Origin: Aricia agestis
Taxonomy: Eukaryota > Arthropoda > Insecta > Lepidoptera > Lycaenidae
Reading direction: 5' to 3'
DNA: 64,000 bases
NCBI RefSeq assembly: GCF_905147365.1
Contig: NC_056409.1
Coordinates: 1,059,001-1,123,000, forward strand
Shown here: positions 22,046 through 33,263 of the stretch, in pieces
How the letters are laid out: the number at the start of each line of letters is the position of its first letter
Numbering within the stretch: position 1 is the first letter of the stretch
Made by a program: the position numbers and the translations under genes
Notes under the pieces: model-generated
Told to the model about the DNA's origin: nothing
What the model saw: the letters and a program-made list of their open reading frames with translations, nothing else
Database searches by the model: none

Positions 22046-22559
22046 CACTTTGTATGGAGCGTTTCGGGCAGGTCTTTTTTTATGAGATATTTGAATTGTC
22101 ATATCTTGGTGAATTTTTAAGCTATCAGAGTCATTCTTTCAACGATGTTTCTATTTTTTAAGTGTCTTTCAATTACCGATAAGAAAAGAAAATAGCCATC
22201 ATGCCTATTATCGCAACTAGAGATCGCCCAATGGTCGAAATTCGACCTTACTTGCAACGACATTAGGACTACTACCTATATTTTATAAAAAATATTGACT
22301 TCATCATAGTTTTTTTCAATTCTGGTCTCTGGAACCCAGCTGATCTCAGACTGGCATGGCGTTTAAGCATTGTCTAATAGTATCTAAAATTAAATAAAAA
22401 AAAACAATAATCCATTTTCAATTTGTCAACTTGTTGTCAACAGACTTCAACCATAAATAATAAATAAAAGAGTATAATTCGTATGTATATGCTTGTCACT
22501 CAAAAATCTGTCATTTTTCCTAGTAGTATAGTGTCTTAGTGTGTGTAACGTTTTATTTG

Positions 22560-22725
22560 TTAAAATATATATGACAATAGCATCATTTTAAAATAATATT
22601 AGCTCGATGCACTCCTTCACCATATAAACTATAACTGTGCGAAATTTCATGCACCTACGTTTCGCCATTTTTCGTAAAAAGGGTTACAAAGTTTTTCTCT
22701 CACGTATTAATATATAGATTCTTGA
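22560..22725 (+). repeat. Dispersed non-LTR tail-like repeat
   Basis: Contains cgccatttttcgtaaaaag, ggttacaaagtttttctctc and acgtattaatatatagatt, a tail style common in lepidopteran genomes. Boundaries are vague and it is non-coding. Confidence 0.4.
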
Positions 22726-22880
22726 ATGAAATAATTACTGTTTGTGGTATTGATATCTCTCAATGAAAATCATGTGTCATTGAATTGACTGTAATAACAT
22801 TATATTATATCTTGTGCAACATTTCATAGTATTTGTATCACACATAATGTTCTTCAATTCATATTATTTATACCTTTTAT

Positions 22881-23189
22881 ACGTGGGAGAGCCATGCTTC
22901 GGCACGAATGGGCCGGCTCGACCGGAGAAATACCACGTTCTCACAGAAAACCGGCGTGAAACAGCGCTTGCACTGTGTTTCGCCGAGTGAGTGAGTTTAC
23001 CGGAGGCCCAATCCCCTACCCTATTCCCTTCCCATCCCATCCTTACCCTCCCCTATTACCCTATTCCCTCTTAAAAGGCCAGCAACGCACCTGCAGCTCT
23101 TCTGATGCTGCGAGTGTCCATGGGCGACGGAAGTTGCCTTCCATCAGGTGACCCGTTTGCTCATTTGCCCCCTTATTTCATAAAAAAAA
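22881..23189 (+). mobile_element. SINE-like LINE-derived element, full length
   Basis: Complete from acgtgggagagcc to the A-run. A short match (about 6-7 bases, acctttt upstream and aaccttta downstream) is a plausible target duplication. Confidence 0.8.
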
Positions 23190-23867
23190 CCTTTAACGCA
23201 ATTAAAAATTTTGAGTGATGACTGTATTATATTAAAAATAATTAAGAACTAGAAGTTAACCCCAACTTTATTGCACACCAATTCGTTAATCGCGTGGGAG
23301 CCGTACATTTTTCCGCGATGAAAACTATGCTGTATCCCGAAACCGAAAATATTATACACATCAGCGGCTTAAGTGTGCTAAGGCAGATACTTTCGTATAT
23401 TTTATAAATTAAAAAGTATTTACAAATATACATTATAAAATATTGCGTCATATAGGCTATAGCTGATAGCTGATATAGGTAATAGTGGGAAACTGTGTTA
23501 TCGGCAGAATTCGCACAGCTGCGCCATGAAAAACCAAAACATTAGTGTATAGTGTACATACGTCATATGGAGATAATAATTGATAAACGTATTTTTATGG
23601 TTGTATTACCGCAATGAGGAAAAATACCCGCATCAACGTTTAAAAGATAAGCAATCGTACCACCAGTTCGACCAAAGGCCACATTTTACAAAGCCAGAAG
23701 ACAAAGTAAATTAATATAAAAATGGAATGCTATGGAACCTTCACGTCACGTCAGCGGTCAGTCTGATGAGGTCTGACCCCTTGGTACCAAGACTTGTGTT
23801 AATATACGGGTACCGGACAAAGGAAACTTATTTAACACTTTTGTACTATGCATATTATACTTATAAC
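23190..23867. other. Non-coding stretch, nothing recognised
   Basis: No gene or placed repeat; short open frames lack domains. Confidence 0.4.
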
Positions 23868-23929
23868 TATTCCCTTCCCTTCCCTTCCCTACCCTCTCTA
23901 CCCTATTACCCTATTCCCTCTTAAAAAAA
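23868..23929 (+). mobile_element. Fragment of the SINE-like polypyrimidine tract
   Basis: Only cccttccc/ccctaccc repeats and the 'attccctcttaaaa' junction are present. Head and tail are absent, so this is either a relic or an independently expanded microsatellite seeded by one. Confidence 0.55.
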
Positions 23930-24000
23930 GATTTCTATTGCACATAATATTTAATACAATATATGCATAATCCAGAAACATTGAAAAGTTTTTTTGTTCC

Positions 24001-24078
24001 GTCGGTTGGATTAAAACCTGCGATCCCCAGCTTGAGCCACCCCGCGCTGTATCCACTGAGCCACAGAGGTCGTCAAAT
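24001..24078 (-). mobile_element. tRNA-derived SINE head fragment
   Basis: On the minus strand there is a perfect Pol III A box (TGGCTCAGTGG, complement of 24053-24063). About 35 bases on follows a decayed B box (GGTTTTAATCC against the consensus GGTTCGAATCC, complement of 24008-24018). The sequence does not fold into a full tRNA, so I read it as a SINE relic and not a tRNA gene. Confidence 0.6.
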
Positions 24079-26108
24079 TGTACCCTAATTGCTATATTTT
24101 TAGTGCGTAGACGGAAACAAAATTATAACAGCAGCAGCAGAAGTTACGTTTCGCAGAGTCCTACAGCCTACTATGTAAGAAAAACAAATAGATTATGCAA
24201 TAGCAATCAAAACATTAATTATTATTGTTATTCGGAAACCAAGAATACTCGTAGCATTTCCCAATACCCATTTATAATTTGCTAAGTTCAGACGTCACAC
24301 AGGTAACCATAACTCGACGAATCGGGTCACGGTTCGCCGCCGACGTCAAACTGATCTTTCGTGAAGCAATTTTACTTACTTACCCTTACTCCCGTCACAA
24401 TCGAGAATCGAATCAACTCGATCACAAAACGATTTGGTTTGGGAGTACTAACATAACGTACACTTTCTTTTCATGGGGAAACGCTTTACGCATCACTGGC
24501 AGATTGAAATCTACCCACTAAAAACCACCTCAACTCTACCAGCGACAAAATACATATTATGTTATACTAGCACAAGTTCTGCAGGTGGTGTCTCAAATTG
24601 TAACTAATGAGGATCTAGATATTTGACGTTTGGTCAATTCGATGTCGATCGATTCGAGTTTATTCGGAAGTACGAATAACAATCGACATCGGCTCGTTAT
24701 CGAAAATGAGTTTCGGGAGTAAGGTAAAGGTTTGTTTGGATTCGGGACAAGTTCTAGAATGTTATCACACTAAAAATAGCACTTCCATTAATCCAGAATT
24801 CAATTTGATGCACATTTCAGCTCGGAGATATAGAAATAGTTAGAATTAATTGGACTTTATCGAAAACTAACAACTAAGTTCAAATACCAGATACCATAAG
24901 ATAGAGTTAATGTAAGTACACGACAAAATATTGCTAATATGGGCAAAATTTTATGGGCAGACTTCGACACGATATTTGTGTGCGTGCGACTAGAAATATG
25001 CGCATTATAATTGCATAAGTTGATAAAAACTTCCATGCAATAGCTTCACCGCGGCAATCCTCGAGTGCTACAAGTATTTTTTGTAAGAATGTCTTCCTAT
25101 ATGCATCTAAATGGAAGCAGCTGTAGTCGGTAGATTTAATCGTTAATTTATTATAAGCTTAATTTGAAGCATAGCAATTAATATGATCCATACATTTTCT
25201 GACTAGGTATCGTTAAATAATAAAATAGGATATATTATTCAATTCGAAATACAAAATTTCCCCGGCGATTATTATCTGACATCAATGGAAACTTTGAAGG
25301 TAACAATGTTAAGCGCCGCACTATAAAAGGCTTCATTGTAATAAGTAAGTATTCCAATGACTCATGGAGGAAAATTGTGTCAACCTGCATAGTTTTGTAA
25401 CCTTTTTCCTATTTAAACCTTTTGCTCTTATAATTTTGATGGAAAACCCGCTGCAAATAAATTTATCCTCAAATTATGATAGTCCGTTGTGGTTTCTATG
25501 AATAAACATTAGGAGCACTTATCCTTGTTTTGTAGAAAACAAAACAATTTGTAGTATATTTTGCCCTCATATTTCTTGGCGGAAACTGTATAATGCAATT
25601 TATTGTAACGGGAAATTAAACATATTTACCTATATTTACTAACATATTTAATATAAACTGTTACTTAAGCTATACATATAGTTAGTTTAAGGACAGACAG
25701 CTGTCTATGGGCTAACAAAATGCAGGTTACTCGTCTATGGAATCAAGTCTATTTGCGACAATCTGCCGGGTTATAGCTGCAAGTCCTGTGACAAAATCAT
25801 GCCTTGTGTTTCGTACGCATCAATAAGGAAATTCTTCGTAGCCGGATTATATTTTAATATGTAGGAAACCTATATAAGATCCCCCTAGCTGTTATGACAC
25901 GAACGAAATCTGTTAACTCGGCCTATGACCTATTACACCAAATTGAAGGAAATAGGGCCCCCGCCCGACTTACTACGCATTTGCGAACGTGTCCAGAACT
26001 TTCTGAGATTATATTATGTGAAAACTATATGAAATAGTTTTTTTATTTTTTTGTTTTTGACCAAAAAAAATTACACATTATAAAGACGTAATAAAATTTC
26101 CTAAATTC
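24079..26108. other. Non-coding stretch, 2 kb
   Basis: No supported gene. A piece near 24456-24500 (catggggaaacgctttacgc) resembles the repeat at 49396. The remaining sequence is AT-rich with scattered short open frames. Confidence 0.4.
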
Positions 26109-26200
26109 CCCTGCAACTCTTCTGATGTTACGAGTGTCCATGCCCGATGGTAATTGCTTTCCACTAGGTGACCATTTGCCCACATATTTTATAAAAAAAA
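26109..26200 (+). mobile_element. Decayed LINE/SINE-like 3' tail
   Basis: Reads ctgcaactcttctgatgtta, then ctttccactaggtgacc, then an A-run. It is recognisably the shared tail but with many substitutions, making it the oldest copy in the window. Confidence 0.65.
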
Positions 26201-26820
26201 TACTATTAAGGTGTTTGATGGAATCTGGACTGGATCGAAGCTGTATTAATGTAAGATGAAAACAACAGAATTAGGGTGCAGGTCGTTTCAGGTAGACGAG
26301 GTGATTGGTCTAACCTGTTTCAAGCGCCGGCCGCTGACACACTTTTCAGGTCACAGAGTTTTCTTCGCTGGAAAAACAAGTAAAACATTCTCGGAAGGAT
26401 GAGACGAGGTCGGATTTTCTTGGATGACTTTAGCTGTTGAGTTTCTTTTTAAGATGCATCAAAAAAAAATTAAAAAAAAATCGTTTTCATGAAAAAAATA
26501 ATCTCGTTTTGACTTTTAAAACATATAATTTATTTCTTAATAATAGAGCGCTATTCGAGTCTTATAGTAACATGAGAGACTAACTATTTAGCCTAACGTT
26601 TCTACATAATAGAGTTGATTCATCTGATACGGCTCGAAATCAATGAGCGTATAGAGCACAAATTAAGTAGTACTCAGCGAGTTCTGAGTAGAGTCGGTGT
26701 TGTGGAGTACTACCTCTATTAATTGTTAACGATACTTTATCTTGTGATCGGCCACGTGCCTGGAAACGCCATACTGATACACGTACATCGGTAATTACAT
26801 CGGAGCTATAAAGCCTGATA
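26201..26820. other. Upstream region of the small GC-rich gene
   Basis: Non-coding. Composition moves from AT-rich to GC-rich toward the promoter. An E-box CACGTG lies at 26753-26758. I see no other site I would defend. Confidence 0.4.
26753..26758. promoter_or_regulatory. E-box CACGTG
   Basis: A palindromic CACGTG about 155 bp upstream of the TATA box of the only host-like gene here. Such sites bind bHLH factors (Myc/Max, Clock/Cycle or Hairy/E(spl) types). A single 6-mer is weak evidence. Confidence 0.3.
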
Positions 26821-26908
26821 ACAGTCGGCGTGCGGCCCGCGCACATTCGCAGCTCTGCATTCACACGCCGTGACGCCAACCGCACACATTCGCACTCCGC
26901 GCCCTCCC

Positions 26909-26916
26909 TATATAAG
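26909..26916 (+). promoter_or_regulatory. TATA box (TATATAAG)
   Basis: A consensus TATA box in a GC-rich setting, placing transcription start near 26938-26942 and giving a 5' UTR of about 60 bases. A possible initiator TCAGT at 26976 is too far downstream for this TATA box. Confidence 0.65.
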
Positions 26917-26998
26917 CGGCCCTCCCGCCGCCGCCCGCCACTCGGAGTCTCGCATTCGAACCGAACGCACGTCTCTCAGTACCCTTCAATCGATAACA

Positions 26999-27283
26999 AT
27001 GGTCGTGAAACTATCTCCCGCCGCCCTGTACGCGGACGCTTACCCCGCGCTGGCCAAGTCCCGCGGCCGGCAGCCAGACTGCGAGAGGCGGCAGAAACAG
27101 TGTGCTCTGCCCGCCCTCGTCGAGGACGACTCGGAGGCTGAAGCGATGGAGGACGTCCAGGATCACAAGTACATCCTGCACGCCGAAGTCTTGCGGCGCC
27201 AGAAGTCCATCTCGCCGGCGCGCCGCGAGAGGATGCGGCGACAGCTGGCTCTGCCGTCGCTGTCGGAGGACGAGGAGCCCTGA
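26999..27283 (+). CDS. Unrecognised 94-aa single-exon protein with a duplicated ALPxLxED motif
   Basis: I do not recognise this protein. It has a TATA box 90 bp upstream, a good start context (aacaATGg), a stop at 27281-27283 and AATAAA 265 bp downstream, so it looks like a complete intronless gene. GC content is far above the surroundings. The protein is hydrophilic, with no signal peptide or membrane segment. An ER-xx-RQ-x-ALP-[A/S]-L-x-ED motif occurs at about residues 29-45 and again at 77-92, each followed by acidic residues. Between them, RRQKSISP (66-73) looks like a basophilic kinase site. A paired motif in a small charged protein suggests a docking or regulatory peptide, by inference. 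An upstream in-frame ATG at 26870 would lie before the TATA box, so I reject it. Overlapping frames on both strands are GC shadows. Confidence 0.72.
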   Translation: MVVKLSPAALYADAYPALAKSRGRQPDCERRQKQCALPALVEDDSEAEAMEDVQDHKYILHAEVLRRQKSISPARRERMRRQLALPSLSEDEEP

Positions 27284-27547
27284 GCTGCAGGAGGCGCATG
27301 ATTTGGAAAGGATATAGATGCTGTGGTCGCACCGACCTCGAAGATCGCCGGTCCCCGATCGTCACGCTCGAGCCGGCTCCCACTGGAAGAGAACCCAGGC
27401 CCGGGGGAGCCGCAGGAGCTGCAGTGACCGAACCTCGTGACTAGTGTCGACACTGTGTCGCCATGAACTGTGAAGTGAAACCAAAATATTGTAAACAGCG
27501 TATTGTTACCAAATTGTATAGTGATAAGATATTGTTAAGGTTTTCCA

Positions 27548-27553
27548 AATAAA
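27548..27553 (+). terminator. Poly(A) signal AATAAA
   Basis: Canonical AATAAA 265 bp after the stop codon, followed by T/GT-rich sequence (gtgttataaacg, then cttttaatttg). It supports an mRNA end near 27570. Confidence 0.6.
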
Positions 27554-27579
27554 AGTGTTATAAACGTATTCAATCTTTT

Positions 27580-28975
27580 AATTTGACTCCTCTCGGTATG
27601 TATTTTATGAAACACAATATTCTAAAAACCATAAAATGTTAAATTTTGCTTCCGTTGCTGATTAAAATTAACAAGTAAAGTACCGCTACATAGAGACGTT
27701 GAACTGTAATGGTAGTTTCAATTATTTGGCTAATTACAAGTAAATAAAAATAGTAGTGTGTGTATAAAAACTGGTTTTCGACTCAGTCTTTTATTAATGG
27801 CATTGTTAAATAATATTATGCATAACATGACTGCATAATTCTGATAATAATTTAAAATTATCTAAATTAGGTACGTGTCTTATCAATCTCTACATAGTCT
27901 CTACATAATATAATTCAACTCGTTGACTCCACTCTTTATGTACACAAGCAAAAGCGTATAAGATGCTTTAAAAAAATAAGAGAGTAAAGGAAATATAATA
28001 ATAATATTATATTATTGAAAACGAAATAAGACGATCATGGCGTAGAGCCTTGGAGGACGCCGTATGACATAATATTGTTGTGATGAATCATACTGCACAG
28101 TACAATACTAAGCTCAAATTACTTAAGATTACATTATATTTTAAAGTGTACTTAACAATGTAGAGACTTTACAAATTACAACTATTTAAATATCAATTAG
28201 TTTCCTTTTTCTATACTTACAAAATTATTTAAATTTTAATTTTTAACAGAATATAACAATAGATAATAAAGAACGCCCAAATAAATAATTCTGATATAAA
28301 AATAGCGGCTGGTTTAAAAAAAGTTTCTTTCCTATAGAAACTCAACCTTAGTAAAAGGTTTTCAAGTATATTCTTCTTAACGAAAAAAATGAGTGGAAGT
28401 CGTAACCATGTCGCATCATACAAGCATACAACACCAAAAATGTCATCTACGGAAACATAATCTAGCACCCTCACCTCGTTACCCGGCCCTGCTCACGGGG
28501 AGGAGGGTCACACCCTACTCCCTAGGGAAAAGGGTAATCTTACTTTTCCGTCTACACTCTACTGAGTCGCTCTTAACTTAGCTACATTTGCAAACAAGAC
28601 TATTTAAATATAACAAATTGAAAACAACATGTTTTTTAACACGCTTTTATAAGCTTGGTCTGACGGAATCTTTGAGCATGATTTTTTTACCTATCTCCAG
28701 TAGCCTGATTAAGAAATTCGAACTTTGCATACGTATGCCAACACAATAATATTTTGTTGAAAAAAAAATTGATGAAAAATTGAATTCGAATAATTCTAAT
28801 AAAAGGTGAAAATAAATAAAGCATGTTTTTTTAGTTTTTTTTTTAACTATTATTTTTCGATAATTATGGATGAAAATAAAAAATAAAAGGATTTCAAGTA
28901 TGGTGGAATTCTTAAACAAAAATAATAAACAGAAATAGGTAATTAAGAATTTTCGTAACATTTTACAATTTGGAC
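27580..28975. other. Non-coding stretch
   Basis: AT-rich with no gene. At 28474-28530 there is a slightly GC-richer patch without a sustained frame. The minus-strand frames here are A/T-driven. Confidence 0.4.
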
Positions 28976-29468
28976 TTAAGAGGATACACCAGGGGCGAGA
29001 GAAATTGAAAATAGGTATTTGAAAATGTATTGCTGTCTCACCAATCTCAAGTCTCCCACCGCAGAGCGCGATAGAGACAACACGACAAAAGTTCTAATAA
29101 AAGAACAGAAAATCTTCGATTCGTTGTCCGCTGATTCCTTCTCCAAAACTTAACCGATTTAAGTAATTTTTTCATTAAGAAATAAAGCAAGGCTTGAGCT
29201 GTGTTCCTATGTTTTATTTTTTTTTGTATATTCTAGCCAGTTTCGTTTTTTGGGTGTTTGAACACAGAGGAAAATCTGGCCATTTTTTTGGGTTTTTGGA
29301 CGTTCTTATCTTTTTTAATAATTAAATTATGAAAAAAAGAAAACATAGGGACATGCTAATAGTGGCCATAGATATTCAGGAAAAAAATCATAACTCTACC
29401 GGCATTATCCAGGGAGGAAACAGGGGACAGCGTTTGTATGGAAAAACGGCGGTGTGGAATGCTCTTAA
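28976..29468 (-). mobile_element. TTAA-flanked piggyBac-type MITE
   Basis: TTAA lies at both edges (28976-28979 and 29465-29468). The ends start ttaagaggat and share about 15-20 bp of inverted terminal repeat with the copy at 34424. The interior has landmarks gaaggaatcagggga-type and gtttgtatggaaaaacggc. About 490 bp, non-coding. TTAA target choice is diagnostic of piggyBac transposases. Orientation is opposite to the 34424 copy. Confidence 0.8.
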
Positions 29469-29472
29469 GTTT

Positions 29473-29853
29473 TAGTACGGGAGGCTTAGAACAATTTTTT
29501 ATATTGTTACATACTATCAAGCTAACTTTTTGTGAGTAGCTTCATTTTGAAAAGACGAACAACATTTTTATCTGCGAAAAATCTTGAAAGTGGTAGCTAA
29601 CAGAAATGGATTGTTCTACTAGTTAGGACAATGTTACTCTTAAATTAAATAACTATTAACCTATCAATATACAAAAAATCAGGTTGTTATGGTTCCGTTT
29701 TAGGGTTCAGTAGTCAACCAAGTTTTGTTGATTTTGAGACCACTTTCGAGATTTTTCGCAAATAAAAATGTGGTTCGTCTTATCAAAATGAAGCTACTCA
29801 CAAAAAATTAGCTTGATAGTAATAAAAAAAATTGTTCTAGGGAACCCTGACTA
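29473..29853. mobile_element. Long-TIR MITE abutting the TTAA MITE
   Basis: Both ends carry gaacaatttttt-type sequence, and about 110 bp of each arm is inverse to the other (caagctaactttttgtgag against ctcacaaaaaattagcttg). It is related to the element at 37319. It starts within a few bases of the piggyBac-type MITE, so the two together form an 880-bp block. Non-coding. Confidence 0.7.
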
Positions 29854-30589
29854 TTTCGCTTGAAGAATTATTTTTTCTACTCTTACAGCAGTAGTTTTTA
29901 TTATTTTACAGCAGTAGTAGAGTTGTAATGCTTTTAAACAAAAGTAAATATTTGCGTTTATCTGGACATTTTGTTAACAAAGTGAATACTTATGAAGTTA
30001 TCCATAGGTGCTATCTATTAAACGCTTATTATGTATTTAGCAGTAAGTACTATCTACAGTCAAAACCATAAGACGTGCCATGAAACTTGTAATAAATAGC
30101 CTTTTCTCACGGCGTGGTCCGTACTCAATTGAGCACGCGTCAGTGTGTCAGCAACAATTGGCTGACCCGCGGCAGTCGACTGACGCGGATGATGCAACAG
30201 CCGTGACCTGTCGTCTGCCGCCTTCGCAGCAACTATGTCAGGTGTTAGGTCATACTATTGTTATATTATGTTATACTAGCTAAAAGCCGAGCCACCACTC
30301 GCGTGTTTAGGTATCGAACTGTAAGTACCCCTTTAAAGGGGCAGATTACAAGGGACTCACAAGCGAGCGGTGACGCGCGCGCAAGATTTTTTCGTCGCAT
30401 ATATCTACGTACCTACTGATTTAACCGCTGTGACATAATCGTTATTAATCTGATAAATATGAACAATTGAAAAAAGGCAAAGAAATATTTCAATAAAGTA
30501 ATTTAAGACTTTAAAATACAAAAAGATTAAAAAAAAATACACAAACATAGCAAATAATTTAATTTGTTACAAACAAACCGCAAACTACA

Positions 30590-30639
30590 CATAAATAAAC
30601 AGAAGTTACTATGTTTAATGTAACTTTTGTTTATTTATG
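30590..30639. repeat. 20-bp hairpin with 10-bp loop
   Basis: cataaataaacagaagttac at 30590-30609 is mirrored at 30620-30639 with one mismatch. It is probably an inverted duplication. Confidence 0.6.
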
Positions 30640-30643
30640 TGAA

Positions 30644-30696
30644 TTGTTATTTTTTTAAACGGGTTGTTATGAGTTGTTATTTTTTTAAACGGGTTG
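30644..30696. repeat. Tandem duplication, 30-bp period
   Basis: The block ttgttattttt through aaacgggttg appears at 30644-30666 and 30674-30696. Confidence 0.65.
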
Positions 30697-31840
30697 CACG
30701 AGTGGGAAATCTGTTGGTGCTACTAATATATATTCTGTGGCCGAGCCTTGTGAGGGCTCGCGTCGTCACACCTTAGCTGAATGATGATAACATATCTACA
30801 TATAAATGAAAATTACTATGTTAAAGCACAATTATTAATCAATATAATGTATGATAGTTTATCCGTAAAGTGTACCACAAAATGTAAGTAAAAATGTAAG
30901 CACGGATATACTAGGGCTCGCTTCGCTCGCCCTGATTAAACGAGACAGGCATCGAGACATTGGGTTAAACTTAATCCTAGCTTAAATATTGTGTTCGTAT
31001 TTATGAAACAGGTTGCACGATACTTATCCTTGGGTTAACTAGAACTAATAATCGTCAAGATATAATATCAAAACGATTTACAGGATATATTAATCGGTGC
31101 AACGACGGGAAACATAGTGTAGTATATTATAACAAAGTTATCTAAAAGGTGAAACCTTATGTGAAAATTATCAGTAACTTTTCGATGTGACAAATATAAT
31201 TATAGTACTAGTCAAATTTATTGAATTATCTTTTAAATAATATATGAATAATTAAAAGTATAAAAAATATAGATCCAGGAATTTTGATAACACTATAAAT
31301 ATTTCCCCTCTTCCAAAATTAAGCCGCCTTGGGCACTAGCCCCGACTGCCCCTGGTATTAATCCACCACAGCTGCTATTAAACTTTTCATTAAATTCAAG
31401 TTTAATCATTACTGAATGCCTCTGAGTGAGGAACATTATAATTGAAGACATTTTGCAAGGCAACAGCTTTAATTAGAATTAAAATGTAACAACGAACCAT
31501 CAGCATAAAGGTGTAATATAATATTTCGATGTAATTTAAAACATCAAAGTGAAGTTGCATGTAGTTAAAATTTAATGGTGAAAGATTTTGTTTCAGTACT
31601 TTAGTTTTGCAATAAAATAATGTATTTTAATACGGCCTTTTTTTAGTTACCCACTTCATCCAATTAGGTTTTCAATTAGAAAACTTCTAGATAATGTTTT
31701 TAGATGACCCCAGTCACCTAATCCTTTCGACTTTGAAATGGCCTATCGGACTGACCGACACAACTGACCTAAGAACTTGTATTTTGGTCAAAGTTATGAT
31801 GAGGTATTTAAAACAAGGTATAGCAAGATTATTGGTTTCA

Positions 31841-32040
31841 TATCTTATATCTTTAAACGAGCAATTCTTGTATATATGTATATAATTGGAATCTCGGAAT
31901 CGGCTCCAATGATTTTCATGAAATTTAGTATATAGGGGGTTTCGGGGGCGATAAATCGATATAGCTAGGAATCATTTTTAGAAAATGTCATTTTATTCAT
32001 GTTTTATCGAATACCGAGCAAAGCTCGGTCAAATAGCTAG
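31841..32040 (+). repeat. RTE-like 3' tail repeat
   Basis: Contains ctttaaacgagcaattcttg, attggaatctcggaatcgg, tagtatatagggggtttcgg and ends ccgagcaaagctcggtc-aaatagctag. This is a very common lepidopteran retroelement end. The same unit appears as an inverted pair at 59610-59835. Confidence 0.6.
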
Positions 32041-32417
32041 TTCATATTTAAAGTTTAAAACATTCAAGTGTAAAGGTTGCATTGTTTGTAAGATATTTTT
32101 TAATTTTTAAGCTTTTATTAAGCTACAGCTTACATTTACAATCATAATTATTTTATATTATAAAAAAGAAATTTCATTTTATATTGTTACGTGCTAGGCT
32201 TCGAAGGATTTGGAGAGAAAGACCTGGTGACTCTCTTGAAGACTTTATTAACACTGCACTAAACACTAAGTCACAATACTTAGCACTAAGTCCAAACACT
32301 AATCACTAGGTCCAATCACTAATCACTATCACTGTCCTAGGCCGTAGCCAAGTCGCAGGTTTCACTGGTTCACTCACTATTGATCACTTGTTTTCGCCTC
32401 GAAGATCGCTCAGATCG

Positions 32418-32452
32418 AACTGACTCGCCGGGCCTGCCTGCGGCTTTTTATA
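32418..32452 (-). promoter_or_regulatory. TATA + initiator core promoter of the solo LTR
   Basis: On the minus strand, TATAAAAAG (complement of 32444-32452) is followed by TCAGTT (complement of 32418-32423), with the +1 A at 32421, about 31 bp from the TATA box. This is the canonical arthropod spacing. Confidence 0.6.
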
Positions 32453-32507
32453 TGGCGAGACGAATTAAAGAAAGTTCCCGATTCACGTAAACAAGTAAAC
32501 AACTGTG

Positions 32508-32649
32508 GGAACTTTCTAGGAGGTTCGAGCATATACCACAATAAAACTGCCGTCCTTACGATAAGTGCAGTAAGTTGAATTTTTTGGCAAATTTAATTTA
32601 GATCCAAAATAAAACACGTAAACAAACATTGGACCTTTCTAGAAGGTTC
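32508..32649. promoter_or_regulatory. Two heat-shock-element-like repeats in the solo LTR
   Basis: At 32637-32649 TTCTAGAAGGTTC is a perfect three-unit nTTCnnGAAnnTTCn array. At 32508-32526 GAACTTTCTAGGAGGTTC fits four units with one mismatch. Both are followed by the same cgag, showing they are a duplicated upstream module. They lie in U3, 60-230 bp upstream of the TATA box on the minus strand. Confidence 0.55.
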
Positions 32650-32898
32650 GAGTATGTAATTGCGCACCTCATGCCATCTAGGAGGCTCTAGGAGTAGGGG
32701 ATTTATGTTGCCTGTGCTCCCTCGGTAAGTTTCGCTGGTTTGTCGCTAGATGGCACCACGTGTCTGTATACCATGTACCGTAACAATGTTAATGAGTTTG
32801 TGGGTTTCGGCACTTTCAAAAAGAAAAAAACATGCCTACATATTTACTGAGATTACTATTTATCATCTGTTGGTTTTTCGGCTTAGCCTAACTAAATA

Positions 32899-32922
32899 TA
32901 TTTATTTATTTATTTATTTATA
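32899..32922. repeat. (TTTA)n microsatellite
   Basis: About six tandem tttatttattta-type units. Confidence 0.8.
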
Positions 32923-33263
32923 TTATACAGTAATAATCACTTCATGAGCTAGGTGACTTACTAGTAACTTCTCACATCCTTCTTCTTATATATTATTATA
33001 TCCTTTTGTCGTAACTCCTGTAGCCGTAGTAACTAGTAAAGATAAGAAAATGACAAGTTAATAACTTAATTTATAGGCAGTTATCAATCCAGTATATACG
33101 TACGTATATAAGTATGTTCTAGAGTATTCCAGATTCAAACAATTTGAACTCTTATTAACATTTAACTAGTAAATGCTGGTTTAGTTCAGTTATTTGGAGT
33201 TAGTTGGGCCAAAACGGATGCGTGATAAGTGATAACCTGAGGTCAAGAAAATAAACAAGTTGA

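Larger units (their letters stand above)
29854..31840. other. Non-coding stretch with small duplications
   Basis: No supported gene. The 67-codon frame at 30080-30283 has a moderately GC-rich sequence but no recognisable domain. Small repeats at 30590-30696 are listed separately. A 'ggctcgcttcgctcgccct' patch at 30915 is a common repeat motif. Confidence 0.4.
32185..32785 (-). mobile_element. Solo LTR (Ty3/Gypsy-like), minus orientation
   Basis: A 601-bp block begins TGTTAC and ends GTAACA, flanked by similar 4-mers (atat and atgt). On the minus strand it has the order of an LTR: U3 with duplicated upstream motifs, a TATA box, an initiator TCAGTT 31 bp downstream and AATAAA about 175 bp later. 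No internal retrotransposon sequence adjoins it, so it looks like the product of LTR-LTR recombination. Family assignment is tentative. Confidence 0.65.

Noticed and set aside
24001..24078. A tRNA gene on the minus strand
   Set aside because: The A box is good but the B box is decayed and no cloverleaf closes. A SINE relic fits better.
26870..26998. N-terminal extension of the small gene from the ATG at 26870
   Set aside because: It would start upstream of the TATA box and lies outside the expected transcript.
26976..27453. Long minus-strand frames opposite the small gene
   Set aside because: High GC keeps antisense frames open; no promoter or poly(A) signal supports them.
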